DNA from: Paraburkholderia silviterrae
GTDB lineage: Bacteria; Pseudomonadota; Gammaproteobacteria; Burkholderiales; Burkholderiaceae
NCBI RefSeq assembly: GCF_004353915.1
Contig: NZ_SMRP01000006.1
Location: 146,457-204,827 of the forward strand
Reading direction: 5' to 3'
DNA: 58,371 bases
Under the pieces are notes generated by a model that saw nothing but the letters and a program-made list of their open reading frames with translations, ran no database searches and had not been told where the DNA came from. The position numbers were made by a program, and so were the translations under genes. The first letter of the stretch is position 1, and each line of letters begins with the position of its first letter. Below are positions 46,949 to 54,973 of this stretch, one piece after another.

Positions 46949-47559
46949 CGATCGCATACCCGCTTCAATGGCCAGCTGACCGCAAACGTACCGGCCACTT
47001 CTCGCGAGAGCATGCCAAATTCGATGTGACGCTCGCGCGGGCGCGCGACAACGTCGTCGCTGAGATCACGCTTTTGTGCGGCGGCCGATACGCCCGCGAC
47101 CCGAACATCGTCATCAGCTCGAACCTCGCGCTGCGTCGCGATGGGCTGCCTCTTGCGAACCAGCGGCAGCCCGACGATCCGGGTGTCGCCGTCTACTTCA
47201 CCTACAAGGGCAAGCAGATGTCGTTCGCCTGCGACCGGTGGCTGAAGATCGAGCACAACATGCAGGCGATCGCGAAGACGATCGAGGCGTTGCGCGGCGT
47301 CGCGCGCTGGGGGACCGGCGACATGCTCGAGGCGGCGTTCACCGGCTTCATGGCGATCGCAGCTCCAAACGCTTCACGCACATGGCGAGAAATACTCGGC
47401 GTGCATCCGCAAGAGCGAGATATCGAGCTCGTGAAGCAGGTATATCGGCGCCTCGCGTCTGCAGCGCATCCAGACAAGGGCGGCACACATGAGGCGATGA
47501 GCGAACTGAACGCTGCGCTAGCTGCGGCCGAAAAGGAGCTGGGCGCTATCGCGCGATGA
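46945..47559 (+). CDS. J-domain (DnaJ-like) phage protein
   Basis: 204 residues. C-terminal ~60 residues form a J domain (TWREILGVHPQERDIELVKQ, HPDKGG with HPD at ~175-177). N-terminal ~145 residues (RARDNVVAEITLLCGGRYAR, FACDRWLKIEHNMQAIAKTI) form a separate alpha/beta domain. It would recruit host DnaK to a phage or host target through the N-terminal part. Located between the ASCH gene and the excisionase-like gene. Confidence 0.88.
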   Translation: MTIAYPLQWPADRKRTGHFSREHAKFDVTLARARDNVVAEITLLCGGRYARDPNIVISSNLALRRDGLPLANQRQPDDPGVAVYFTYKGKQMSFACDRWLKIEHNMQAIAKTIEALRGVARWGTGDMLEAAFTGFMAIAAPNASRTWREILGVHPQERDIELVKQVYRRLASAAHPDKGGTHEAMSELNAALAAAEKELGAIAR

Positions 47560-47600
47560 CCTTGAACTAGAGCGCACAGCCGGGCCGAAAAGGAAAAGCA

Positions 47601-47891
47601 ATGGTTCGCTTCGTAACGATCAAGAAGTTCTGTGAGCTGACCGGCATGACGCCGGCAGCCGTCTACACAAAAAAATGCAAGGGCATTTGGCCTGAAGGCA
47701 CCGTGTGGCGCTACGCACCGAACTCAACAACAATTCTCATAGACCTCGAGGCTTACGAAAGATGGGTAGAAAAGGGACTGGAGTCAAACCAATCTCGGAC
47801 TCCAGCTATGAAATCACCTTCCCCTACAAGGGAATCAGGTGCCGCGAGCGGGTCAAAGCGAAGCCCAGTGCTGCCAACACTCGTGCGTTGA
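47601..47891 (+). CDS. Excisionase-like DNA-binding protein
   Basis: 96 residues. FVTIKKFCELTGMTPAAVYT, GIWPEGTVWRYAPNSTTIL and IDLEAYERWVEKG match phage excisionase/AlpA-like winged helices. The C-terminus is a basic Ser/Pro tail overlapping the integrase start by 130 bases in another frame. Its position immediately upstream of int fits recombination directionality control. Confidence 0.82.
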   Translation: MVRFVTIKKFCELTGMTPAAVYTKKCKGIWPEGTVWRYAPNSTTILIDLEAYERWVEKGLESNQSRTPAMKSPSPTRESGAASGSKRSPVLPTLVR

Positions 47892-48994
47892 TCAAGTTCC
47901 GGCAACGGATCTTGTTTGCGATCGAGGACGGCAGCTTTGACTATGCGCAGAGCTTCCCGAACTCGAAAAACATCGAGCAATTCGCAAAGGCAGGCGGTGA
48001 CGTGCTAACGGTCGCGACATACCTCGAGAACTGGCTGGAGGTGAAGCAGACGCAGATTGCGGCCAGCACCGCACGCGATTATCGCGGAATCATCTTTGGC
48101 CTCTTCATTCCAGAGTTCGGGGGGGTGCCTCTGCACGAACTCACTCGCGCCGAATTGAAATTGTGGCTGGCGAAAATCGACGAAGGCCGCGAGAAGAAGA
48201 TCACGAACAAGCGGCTTTCGAATATTCAAAGCTGCGTGCGCTCGGCGTTCGAGGATGCGGTCGAAGATGAAATACTCGAGGCGAATCCGCTCGCCGGTTT
48301 CACATTCGCACGCAACGAGCCCCCCCGCGACATCGACCACGCCGATCCGCTCGACGCAGACGAGCAAGCGGCTGTGATCACAGCTGCGCGCGATCCGCAA
48401 ATCGCCAACCTTTGGCAGTTCATGTTCTGGACAGGTATGCGAACGAGCGAGGTCATCGCGCTCGATTGGGGTGATGTCGACTGGCAGCGCGAGACTATAC
48501 GCGTGCGCAAAGCGATTACGCGGGCCGCCAAAGGCGTCGTAGAGGACACGAAGACGGTTGCGGGACGCCGCGATGTGAAGCTGCTCGCACCGGCCATGGC
48601 CGCGCTGCTCGCCCAAAAGGCGCACACGTTTCTCGAAGGCAACGCGATTTTCCATAGCCCTGGGTGGCGCGGCCGCGGTGCTGGCCGTTGGAAAGACGAC
48701 CATCAGATCTGGGATGCGTGGAAATCGACGCTCAAGAAAGCGAAGGTGCGCTACCGCAATCCGTACCAGACGAGACACACGTACGCGTCGATGATGCTAT
48801 CGGCGGGCGAGCGGGAGATATGGGTTGCGAAGCAGATGGGACACTCGGACACGACATCGATCAGGCGTAACTACGGTCGCTGGATTCCGAGCTCGGACCC
48901 GAATGCTGGAGGGAAGGCCGTGGCTTTGTTTGCCTCAGAAAATGCTGGCAAAAAAGCTGGCAAATCGACTCGTAAACTGGCAAAAAACAGCTAG
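47762..48994 (+). CDS. Tyrosine integrase with DUF3596-type arm-binding domain
   Basis: 410 residues from ATG 47762 (GMRTSEV frame). N-terminal arm-binding DUF3596-like domain (KPISDSSYEITFPYKGIRCR, then ALIKFRQRILFAIEDGSFDY), core-binding helices ~90-180, catalytic domain with Arg227 (TGMRTSEV), Arg338 in YQTRHTYAS, His361 in QMGHSD and nucleophile Tyr371 in RRNYGRW. The usual first His of box II is Tyr335, as in related phage integrases. Ends 48 bases before a tRNA-Leu gene 3' end. Strong match to P22/related integrases that insert into tRNA genes. Confidence 0.93.
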   Translation: MGRKGTGVKPISDSSYEITFPYKGIRCRERVKAKPSAANTRALIKFRQRILFAIEDGSFDYAQSFPNSKNIEQFAKAGGDVLTVATYLENWLEVKQTQIAASTARDYRGIIFGLFIPEFGGVPLHELTRAELKLWLAKIDEGREKKITNKRLSNIQSCVRSAFEDAVEDEILEANPLAGFTFARNEPPRDIDHADPLDADEQAAVITAARDPQIANLWQFMFWTGMRTSEVIALDWGDVDWQRETIRVRKAITRAAKGVVEDTKTVAGRRDVKLLAPAMAALLAQKAHTFLEGNAIFHSPGWRGRGAGRWKDDHQIWDAWKSTLKKAKVRYRNPYQTRHTYASMMLSAGEREIWVAKQMGHSDTTSIRRNYGRWIPSSDPNAGGKAVALFASENAGKKAGKSTRKLAKNS

Positions 48995-49019
48995 ATTTTT
49001 GCCATCGTCGATTGTGAGG

Positions 49020-49043
49020 GGCTTTGATTTTAAAGCCTTTTTT
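49020..49043 (+). terminator. Integrase terminator abutting the tRNA-Leu 3' end
   Basis: Stem GGCTTT / AAAGCC (49020-49025 with 49032-49037) with loop GATTTT, followed by six T (49038-49043). It ends the rightward integrase transcript. The last T is also the first base of the reversed CCA end of the tRNA. Confidence 0.8.
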
Positions 49044-49127
49044 GGTGCTCAGAGCGGGACTCGAACCCGCATGCCTTTCGGCGCTACCCCCTCAAGATAG
49101 TGCGTCTACCAATTTCGCCACCTGAGC
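49043..49127 (-). tRNA. tRNA-Leu(GAG), probable attachment site
   Basis: 85 bases with encoded CCA. Acceptor stem GCTCAGG / TCTGAGC (G-T wobble at position 7), anticodon stem CTATC / GGTAG with loop TTGAGGG, i.e. anticodon GAG, variable arm and T-arm GTTCGAG. It is complete, so phage integration has left the gene intact; the 3' end points into the prophage. The attL copy of the 3' segment would be expected at the left end. Confidence 0.93.
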
Positions 49128-49305
49128 AAGAGGAACGGGATTGTAGCGACTCGTTGCGGATTTTTGAAGACCTTCATCGAAAAAAATTTCAGCCTCGTGA
49201 AGGACCTTCGCGCCGACTGATCCGGCACCTCGATCTCGCCGGCGCATCGGGCACGCATGCACGTCCGCAATTACACACACGCAAACAAACGCCCCGCACG
49301 CGTCC

Positions 49306-50139
49306 TCAGCCATCGACCCCGCGCAGAAATTCCGCCACCATCTCCGCCACCTGCGCTTCCTGCTCGCGGTGCGGAACGTGGCGCACGCCTTCCATGATCG
49401 CCGCGCGCGCCGGGCCGCTCACGCGCGCCGCGATCGTCTCGGGATGCACGCGCGTGCCGTACTCATCCAGGCTGCCGTGGATCGCAAGCGTGGCGCACTG
49501 CACGCGCGGCAGCACTGCATCGAGCGACCAGTCGGCGAACTCGGGCGAGAGCCACGTCTCGATCCACGCGTCGAGCACCCATTGCGTCTTCTCGCCGTGG
49601 TAGCGGGCGAGGCGCGCGAACTGCGCGGGATCGCGAAACTGCTCGCGCGCCACACGTATGCCCGCCAGCGTGCGGTCTTCCGCGAAGGTCTGCGCCGCCT
49701 CGGTCACGAGCGCCACGCAACGCTGCGCGTGCTGCGCGGCACACTCGATCGCCATGCCGCCGCCCACGCTATGACCGAACGCGACGAAGCGGTCGATCCC
49801 CATCTGCTCGCACAGCGCCGGAAAAAAACGCTGCGCCTCGTCCCGCACGAACCCGGGGCCCACATGGTCCGTGCGCGCGTCAGAAGCGCCAAAGCCGGCG
49901 CGGTCATAGGCAATCACGCGCCGTTTGGTTGCGCGCGCAAGCGTCTGCGCAAATGTGCCCCACAGCGTGACACAGCCCAGCGAGTCGTGCAGCAGCACGA
50001 TCGGCGCACGGCGCGCGAGCGCCTCATGAGCCGCATCTCGCGGCGCATCCGGCTCCCAGCTGCGTGCAAACAGCCGGCCCGTTGCGGTCTCGATCCAATG
50101 GTCCTGCGGGTCCTGGGTTGTGGCTTGCGTCTCGCTCAT
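49306..50139 (-). CDS. Alpha/beta hydrolase
   Basis: 277 residues. GHSVGG with Ser124 as nucleophile, an Asp in GSLDEYG and His in MEGVRHVPHREQ complete a triad; IVLLHDSLG gives the oxyanion region. Similar to proline-iminopeptidase or lipase-type hydrolases; substrate unknown. First chromosomal gene right of the tRNA, unrelated to the phage. Confidence 0.88.
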   Translation of the reverse strand: MSETQATTQDPQDHWIETATGRLFARSWEPDAPRDAAHEALARRAPIVLLHDSLGCVTLWGTFAQTLARATKRRVIAYDRAGFGASDARTDHVGPGFVRDEAQRFFPALCEQMGIDRFVAFGHSVGGGMAIECAAQHAQRCVALVTEAAQTFAEDRTLAGIRVAREQFRDPAQFARLARYHGEKTQWVLDAWIETWLSPEFADWSLDAVLPRVQCATLAIHGSLDEYGTRVHPETIAARVSGPARAAIMEGVRHVPHREQEAQVAEMVAEFLRGVDG

Positions 50140-50160
50140 GCTCGTTCAGTTGTCGATGGT

Positions 50161-50460
50161 TTATCCGATCAGGTGCCGCAGGATGCCCGCTGACGCAACG
50201 CCGACGATCACCGTCGGCAGCAGCGAGAACCGCGTCGCAGCAAACAGTGTAATCGCAAGCGCCAGCAGGTCCGCGGGATGGCGCGACACGAAAGCCGGCG
50301 CGATCACCGAGATCAGCACGCAGCCCGGCACGTTTTCCATCACCGCGCGCATGCGCGGACTCAGCGTCCGATCGCGCAGCGCCACGTAGCCGAGAATGCG
50401 CGTGAGGTAGGTCGTGGCGGCCATCAGCACGATGATCGCCACTGTGCTGGAGTCAAGCAT
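50161..50460 (-). CDS. azlD: AzlD family branched-chain amino acid exporter subunit
   Basis: 99 residues with three to four hydrophobic segments (IIVLMAATTYLTRILGY, PGCVLISVIAPAFV). Small partner of AzlC; together they form an efflux system for branched-chain amino acid analogues. Overlaps azlC by 8 bases. Confidence 0.9.
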   Translation of the reverse strand: MLDSSTVAIIVLMAATTYLTRILGYVALRDRTLSPRMRAVMENVPGCVLISVIAPAFVSRHPADLLALAITLFAATRFSLLPTVIVGVASAGILRHLIG

Positions 50461-51184
50461 CGCGCGGCTCCATCAGCACGGCGGCCGCCAGCCCGGCGCA
50501 GGCGCCCGCCGCCACGTACCAGGCGCCCGGCACGAACAGGTAAGTCACGGCCGCTACCGCGAGGCTCACGAGCCACGGCAGGCTCGCGCGCGCGCCCTTC
50601 CACATGCCTTTGAGCAGCACCAGGAAAACGGCCGTGAACGCCATGTCGAAGCCGTACTGCTGCACGTCGCCCAGCACGGGCCCAAGCACCGCGCCCAGCG
50701 CCGTAAACGAGACCCACGTGAGCCACAGATTGATCGCGACGCCCAGGTAATACGCCATGCTGATGCGATCGGCGCCGCGCGCCTTCGCGTCGGCCATCGC
50801 CATCGCCCAGCTTTCGTCGCACATCAGAAAGAGCGACGCCAGCGCGCGCCGCAACGGCACGTGCCGGAGGTACGGCGCAAACGCCGCGCCCATCAGGATA
50901 TGGCGGGCATTCACGAGAAACGACATCGCCACGATCAGCGCGATATGCGGCGGCGATGTCCACAGGCGGATCGCCGCGAATTCCGATCCGCCGCCGAAGT
51001 TCATGCCCGTCATCATCGGCACTTCGAGCGTGGTCATGCCCTTTTGGGTGGCCTGTGCGCCCAGCACCAGCGCAAACGGGACGAAGCCCATCATGACGGG
51101 CAGCGCCGCGCGCATGCCGCGCGCGACTTCCGACGATTCATACGATTGCCGCGCTCCGGCGGCCTGTCCAGGGATACTGCTCAT
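50453..51184 (-). CDS. azlC: AzlC family branched-chain amino acid permease
   Basis: 243 residues from ATG 51184; longer upstream frame is not coding. MRAALPVMMGFVPFALVLGA, MTGMNFGGGSEFAAIRLW and VNARHILMGAAFAPYL are AzlC signatures. Seven or so membrane segments. Divergent from the Lrp-type regulator 122 bases away, which likely activates it. Confidence 0.9.
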   Translation of the reverse strand: MSSIPGQAAGARQSYESSEVARGMRAALPVMMGFVPFALVLGAQATQKGMTTLEVPMMTGMNFGGGSEFAAIRLWTSPPHIALIVAMSFLVNARHILMGAAFAPYLRHVPLRRALASLFLMCDESWAMAMADAKARGADRISMAYYLGVAINLWLTWVSFTALGAVLGPVLGDVQQYGFDMAFTAVFLVLLKGMWKGARASLPWLVSLAVAAVTYLFVPGAWYVAAGACAGLAAAVLMEPRDA

Positions 51185-51306
51185 TGACTTTCCGACTCCT
51201 GCAAAGGACGGATATTTTCTGCCGAACGCGTTCGAATCGGGTTGCGTTGTCGCCATTTGGGAAAGAGAATTTGGCATTCAATGCCAACGATTCGCCAGAT
51301 ATCGAC

Positions 51307-51777
51307 ATGGAACACCAGGTTAAGCTCGACGCCATCGATCGGCGCATCCTCAACGCCCTGCAACGCGACGGGCGGTTGCAGAACGTCGACCTCGCGCAGC
51401 AAGTCGGTCTTTCGCCCTCGCCGTGCCTGCGGCGCGTGCGTCTGCTCGAGGAAGCGGGCGTGATCGAGAAGTACGTAGCCGTGCTCAATCCGGCCAAAGT
51501 GGGCAAGGCGCTGACCGTGTTCGCGCGCGTCTGGCTCAAGGGCCAGGACGCCCAGACGGTGGACCGCTTCGCCGAGGCCGTGCGTCAATTCCCCGACGTG
51601 GTCGAGTGCCATCTGATGGCCGGCGACTGCGATTTCCTGCTGCGCATCGTGGCCGCCGATCTCGACGAATACCGGCGCTTCCAGATGGAATACCTCACGC
51701 GCATTCCCGGCGTGCAGAGCGTGAAAACCGATATTCCGATGCAGAAAATCAAGCTCACTTCCGAGATCCCGATGTGA
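51307..51777 (+). CDS. Lrp/AsnC family regulator
   Basis: 156 residues from ATG 51307. N-terminal HTH (LDAIDRRILNALQRDGRLQN, VDLAQQVGLSPSPCLRRVRL), C-terminal RAM ligand domain with LKGQDAQTVDRFAEAVRQFP and HLMAGDCDFLLRIVAADLD. Divergent from azlCD, a common pair in which the Lrp regulator controls export of branched-chain amino acids. Confidence 0.9.
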   Translation: MEHQVKLDAIDRRILNALQRDGRLQNVDLAQQVGLSPSPCLRRVRLLEEAGVIEKYVAVLNPAKVGKALTVFARVWLKGQDAQTVDRFAEAVRQFPDVVECHLMAGDCDFLLRIVAADLDEYRRFQMEYLTRIPGVQSVKTDIPMQKIKLTSEIPM

Positions 51778-51978
51778 GCCTCGGTGTCGGGCGGGTCTCA
51801 GGTGGGTCTTAGGTGGGTCCCCGGTAATCGTCAACGCAAAATTAACAATGTCTGACAGTAGCCAACGAATTACCGACACATAATGAGATAAAAGACGGAC
51901 CGTCCGCCACTGCCCCGCTGTCACAACAGGGCCGGCCGGATGGCCGAAACAGGCTTCATAGCCACATGCTGAGACCAC

Positions 51979-52689
51979 ATGCCCAACAACAACAACGCCC
52001 TGCCAAGGCGCGCGAGTTTCGTTGCGCGCGCAAGATCGCATTCCCCGCCGATGGGCGGCCGCAAGGCTCGCGCCATCCGCGTGCCGTCGCGCCCGCTCGC
52101 CCGCAGCGAGCGGCTGCGCCTGATCCGGCGCATTCGTGAGCTGGAGGCCGAGAATTCGGCGCTCGCGCAACTGACGATTACCGATTCGCTGACGGGCGCG
52201 TATAACCGCCGCCATCTCGAAGCGGTGCTGGCGAGCGACGCGCGGCTGCGCGAGCGCACGCATAGCGCCGCGCTGTGCGTCTTCGACATCGACAACTTCA
52301 AGACCTTCAACGACACCTACGGCCATAGCGCCGGCGACCAGCTGCTGCGCGCCGTGGCGAGAGCGGTCATGCGATGCCTGCGCGCCGGAGACGACTACCT
52401 CTTCCGGCTGGGCGGCGACGAATTCTGCGTGCTGCTGTTCGTGAACGCCGCGTCCGAGGCGCTGCGCATCGTCAGGCGCATGCAGCGCGCAGTGAAGGCG
52501 CTGCTGCTGCCGCAACCCGAGATGGCACGCCGCGCGCTCACGATCAGTCTCGGCGTGGCATGGCGCGGCAACGATGCGCGCAGTCCCGAAGCGCAGGCGA
52601 GCCCGTGGGACATGTATCTGCGCGCGGACACGATGCTCTATGACGCGAAGCGTGCGGGACGGGACCGGATCGAGTTCGCGGCGGTGTAG
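51979..52689 (+). CDS. Diguanylate cyclase (GGDEF)
   Basis: 236 residues. Basic, presumably disordered first 45 residues, a helical coiled coil (~45-68), then the GGDEF domain: TDSLTGAYNRRHLEAVL, DIDNFKTFNDTYGHSAGD and LGGDEFCVLL (GGDEF at 145-149). An RAGD sequence lies upstream, but one residue out of register for a standard RxxD inhibitory site, so product inhibition may be weakened. No membrane segment; input unknown. Confidence 0.88.
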   Translation: MPNNNNALPRRASFVARARSHSPPMGGRKARAIRVPSRPLARSERLRLIRRIRELEAENSALAQLTITDSLTGAYNRRHLEAVLASDARLRERTHSAALCVFDIDNFKTFNDTYGHSAGDQLLRAVARAVMRCLRAGDDYLFRLGGDEFCVLLFVNAASEALRIVRRMQRAVKALLLPQPEMARRALTISLGVAWRGNDARSPEAQASPWDMYLRADTMLYDAKRAGRDRIEFAAV

Positions 52690-52757
52690 GACGCGCGTGC
52701 CGGGCGGGCGCGAGCTGCCTTTGCGACGGGAGTCATCGCATTCGGCCTGCCTTCGAT

Positions 52758-53170
52758 TTAGATCGACTTGACCTCGCCGCCGTCCATCCTGAGCGTCGTG
52801 CCGGTCATCCAGTGCGCCGCGGGGGAAACCACGAAGGCCATGAGCCCGGCGATTTCCTCCGGCGTGCCATAGCGCGCGATGCCTGCCTCGGTCGGAAACC
52901 GCGCCGTCGCCTCCTCCACACTCAGGTTGTGCAGCGGCGCCCAATGCTCCAGATACGACTGGCGGCGCCCCGTCATCACCGGCCCGGGCAGCACGCTGTT
53001 GACCTGCACGCCGTCGGCAATGCCGCGATCCGAGAACGCCTTGGCAAGCGCCACGATGGCCGCATTGATGGTGCCAACCGCCGCATACGGCGCCTTCGGG
53101 AACAGTGCGGAGTTGCCCGACATCAGCACCACCGAGCCCCCACTCGACTTCAACGACGGCCACGCCGCTA
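52758..53170 (-). pseudogene. Truncated short-chain dehydrogenase (C-terminal part only)
   Basis: About 135 residues from ~53170 leftward match the C-terminal part of an SDR: AAWPSLKSSGGSVVLMSGNS, KAPYAAVGTINAAIVALAKA, VNSVLPGPVMTGRR and GTPEEIAGLMAFVVSPAAHW. The glycine-rich NAD(P) site and N-terminal Rossmann half are missing. The upstream frame continues for a while with non-homologous codons before running into the neighbouring hydrolase gene. The YxxxK Lys is not at the expected place. It seems to be a remnant cut off by the insertion of the hydrolase gene at 53206-54063. Confidence 0.75.
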
Positions 53171-53205
53171 TCGTCAGGCGCCGCGCGCCGTTGCGCCGCC
53201 CGGCG

Positions 53206-54063
53206 TTATCGGCGAATGAGAAAGTCCGCGATGGCTTCGGCAATTTCCGCCGCGTGGGTCTCCAGCGCGAAATGGCCTGTATCGAAGAAGCGCACCACGG
53301 CGTGCGGCATATCGCGCTGGAACGCTTGCGCGCCCGCGGGCAGAAAGAACGGATCGTTCTTGCCCCACACCGCGAGAAATGGCGGCCGGTGCGTGCGGAA
53401 GTATTGCTGGAACGCCGGATACAGCGCGACGTTGCTCCGATAGTCTCGAAACAGATCGAGCTGGATCTCGCTCGCGCCAGGTCGTTCGAGATAGTGAGCG
53501 TCGAGCGTGTACCCATCCGGCGATATGGACTCCGTATCGATCACGCCATGCGTGTATTGCCATACCGTGGTCTCGTACGTGAGCATCGCGCGCAGCGCAT
53601 CGCGATTCGCGGGCGACCCATCTTGCCAGTACGCGCGAATCGGATTCCAGCCGTCGCTCAGCCCTTCTTCATAGGCGTTGCCGTTCTGCGAAATGATCGC
53701 GGCGATCCGCTCGGGATGCTTGAGCGCGAGTCGAAAGCCGGTGGGCGCGCCGTAATCGAAGACGTAGACGGCAAAGCGGTCGAAGCCGATCACTTCCGTG
53801 AAGCGGTCGATGACCGCGGCTATGTTCTCGAAGCTGTAGACGAAGCGCTCGCGCTCCGGCATATCCGACTGCCCGAACCCCGGCAGGTCCGGCGCGACGA
53901 TATGAAATTGCCCGGCCAGCCTGGGAATCAGATCGCGAAACATATGGCTCGCGCTCGGAAAGCCGTGCAGCAGCAACAGCTTCGGCGCACCTGCACGGCC
54001 GGCTTCACGGTAGAAGACGCGAAAGCCGTCCACGTCGGCGTGGTGATAAGCGATGGTGCTCAT
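53206..54063 (-). CDS. Alpha/beta hydrolase, haloalkane dehalogenase/epoxide hydrolase-like
   Basis: 285 residues from ATG 54063 (GGAGG upstream). LLLLHGFPSASHMFRDLIP; nucleophile elbow VFDYGAPTG with Asp103, as in haloalkane dehalogenases and epoxide hydrolases; C-terminal FFDTGHFALETHAAEIAEAI supplies the base His. Related proteins are often annotated simply as alpha/beta hydrolase; substrate unknown. Pair with the next gene under the same divergent promoter region. Confidence 0.88.
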   Translation of the reverse strand: MSTIAYHHADVDGFRVFYREAGRAGAPKLLLLHGFPSASHMFRDLIPRLAGQFHIVAPDLPGFGQSDMPERERFVYSFENIAAVIDRFTEVIGFDRFAVYVFDYGAPTGFRLALKHPERIAAIISQNGNAYEEGLSDGWNPIRAYWQDGSPANRDALRAMLTYETTVWQYTHGVIDTESISPDGYTLDAHYLERPGASEIQLDLFRDYRSNVALYPAFQQYFRTHRPPFLAVWGKNDPFFLPAGAQAFQRDMPHAVVRFFDTGHFALETHAAEIAEAIADFLIRR

Positions 54064-54119
54064 GAGGTTCCTCCATGGAAAACATGCGGTCATGCGAATG
54101 ATTGCGGCTGGCGTCCGTC

Positions 54120-54815
54120 TCAGTGCGCGGAAACAGACGCTAGCGCCTGCAAAATCACTTCGGTCACAAGGTCGGGCGCCGTCACGCCCGGCGTATGGTC
54201 GGCATCCGACTCGACGATGTGCGCGTTCATCCGTCGCGCCATGAAGCGCTGCGTCGCCGGATCGATCATCCGGTCCTGCCCGGCGACTAGGAACCACGCC
54301 GGCGCGTCCTTCCAGTGCGGCCGCCCCACCGCCTCGCCGATGCACGCCGCCGCAATCGGCCGCTGGATCGCCGCGAGCACCGCCGCCTCGTGCGGCGAGG
54401 CGTGCTGTGCGAACGCACTCGCGAATGCCTCGTGCGGGAGCCATATCCAGCCGTGCGGGTCCGGCGCGAGCTTCGGCGCCTGCGGGTGGGCGTCTCCACG
54501 ATGGAACACGTCGGCCACCGTTTCACCCTCGTCGGGTGCGAGCGCGGCCACGTAGACCAGCGCCGCGACACGCTCGCCCCGCGCCGCGCCGATCACGGCA
54601 CCCGCGTACGCGTGCCCAACCAGCACGACCGGACCGCCGACGCGCTCGATCGCGCGCTCTAGCGCGGCCACGTCGTCTTTCAGGGACGTGAGGGGAAGCG
54701 GCGCCGCCACCGCCGCGATGCCACGCGCATTCAACCGGTCGATGACCTTGCTCCAGCTCGATCCGTCCGCCCATGCACCGTGGACCAGCACCACACCCGC
54801 ATTACCAGAAGACAT
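54120..54815 (-). CDS. Alpha/beta hydrolase-fold protein with nucleophile Ser replaced by Ala
   Basis: 231 residues. VVLVHGAWADGSSWSKVIDR and VVLVGHAYAGAVIGAARG: the usual nucleophile in GHSYxG is Ala69 here. C-terminal ESDADHTPGVTAPDLVTEVI holds a possible His. Likely inactive as a normal hydrolase or working by another mechanism. Transcribed leftward from the region shared with the CGNR regulator (54816-54973). Confidence 0.85.
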   Translation of the reverse strand: MSSGNAGVVLVHGAWADGSSWSKVIDRLNARGIAAVAAPLPLTSLKDDVAALERAIERVGGPVVLVGHAYAGAVIGAARGERVAALVYVAALAPDEGETVADVFHRGDAHPQAPKLAPDPHGWIWLPHEAFASAFAQHASPHEAAVLAAIQRPIAAACIGEAVGRPHWKDAPAWFLVAGQDRMIDPATQRFMARRMNAHIVESDADHTPGVTAPDLVTEVILQALASVSAH

Positions 54816-54891
54816 GTCTTGCTCCTTCGACTTAGGGCCTGTTCACGCCAACAGGCACCGCCATTGGCGATGACCATCGGCGCGGGAATTA

Positions 54892-54967
54892 GTAACCTTT
54901 AAATTTACGTTTTAGAGGTTACAAACGTGACGCGTAACTTGTCAAGCCGTTTTTTAGCGGTTACGAT
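54892..54967. promoter_or_regulatory. Two 31-base inverted-repeat elements in the divergent promoter
   Basis: Element 1 runs from GTAACC (54892) to GGTTAC (54922), element 2 from GTAAC (54934) to GGTTAC (54964); both are 31 bases, starts 42 bases apart. Each right half includes TTTTAG(A/C)GGTTAC. The rightward promoter (TTGTCA 54939-54944, 17 bases, TACGAT 54962-54967) lies in element 2. Likely autoregulation by the CGNR-type regulator. Confidence 0.6.
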
Positions 54968-54973
54968 TCTTTC

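Larger units (their letters stand above)
1..49042. mobile_element. Integrated temperate phage (lambda-like head, Mu-like contractile tail), left end outside the window
   Basis: A continuous run of phage genes covers this interval: virion genes leftward (281-25150), early leftward operon (25689-34421), repressor region (34143-35533), and an early rightward operon ending in a tyrosine integrase (47762-48994). The right boundary is placed at the 3' end of the tRNA-Leu gene at 49043, because integrases of this type commonly use tRNA 3' ends and the integrase gene stops 48 bases away. No copy of the tRNA 3' segment was noticed near position 1, so the left attachment site is probably outside the window. 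Gene content looks intact for head, tail, replication and integration; a lysis cassette was not seen. Confidence 0.95.
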
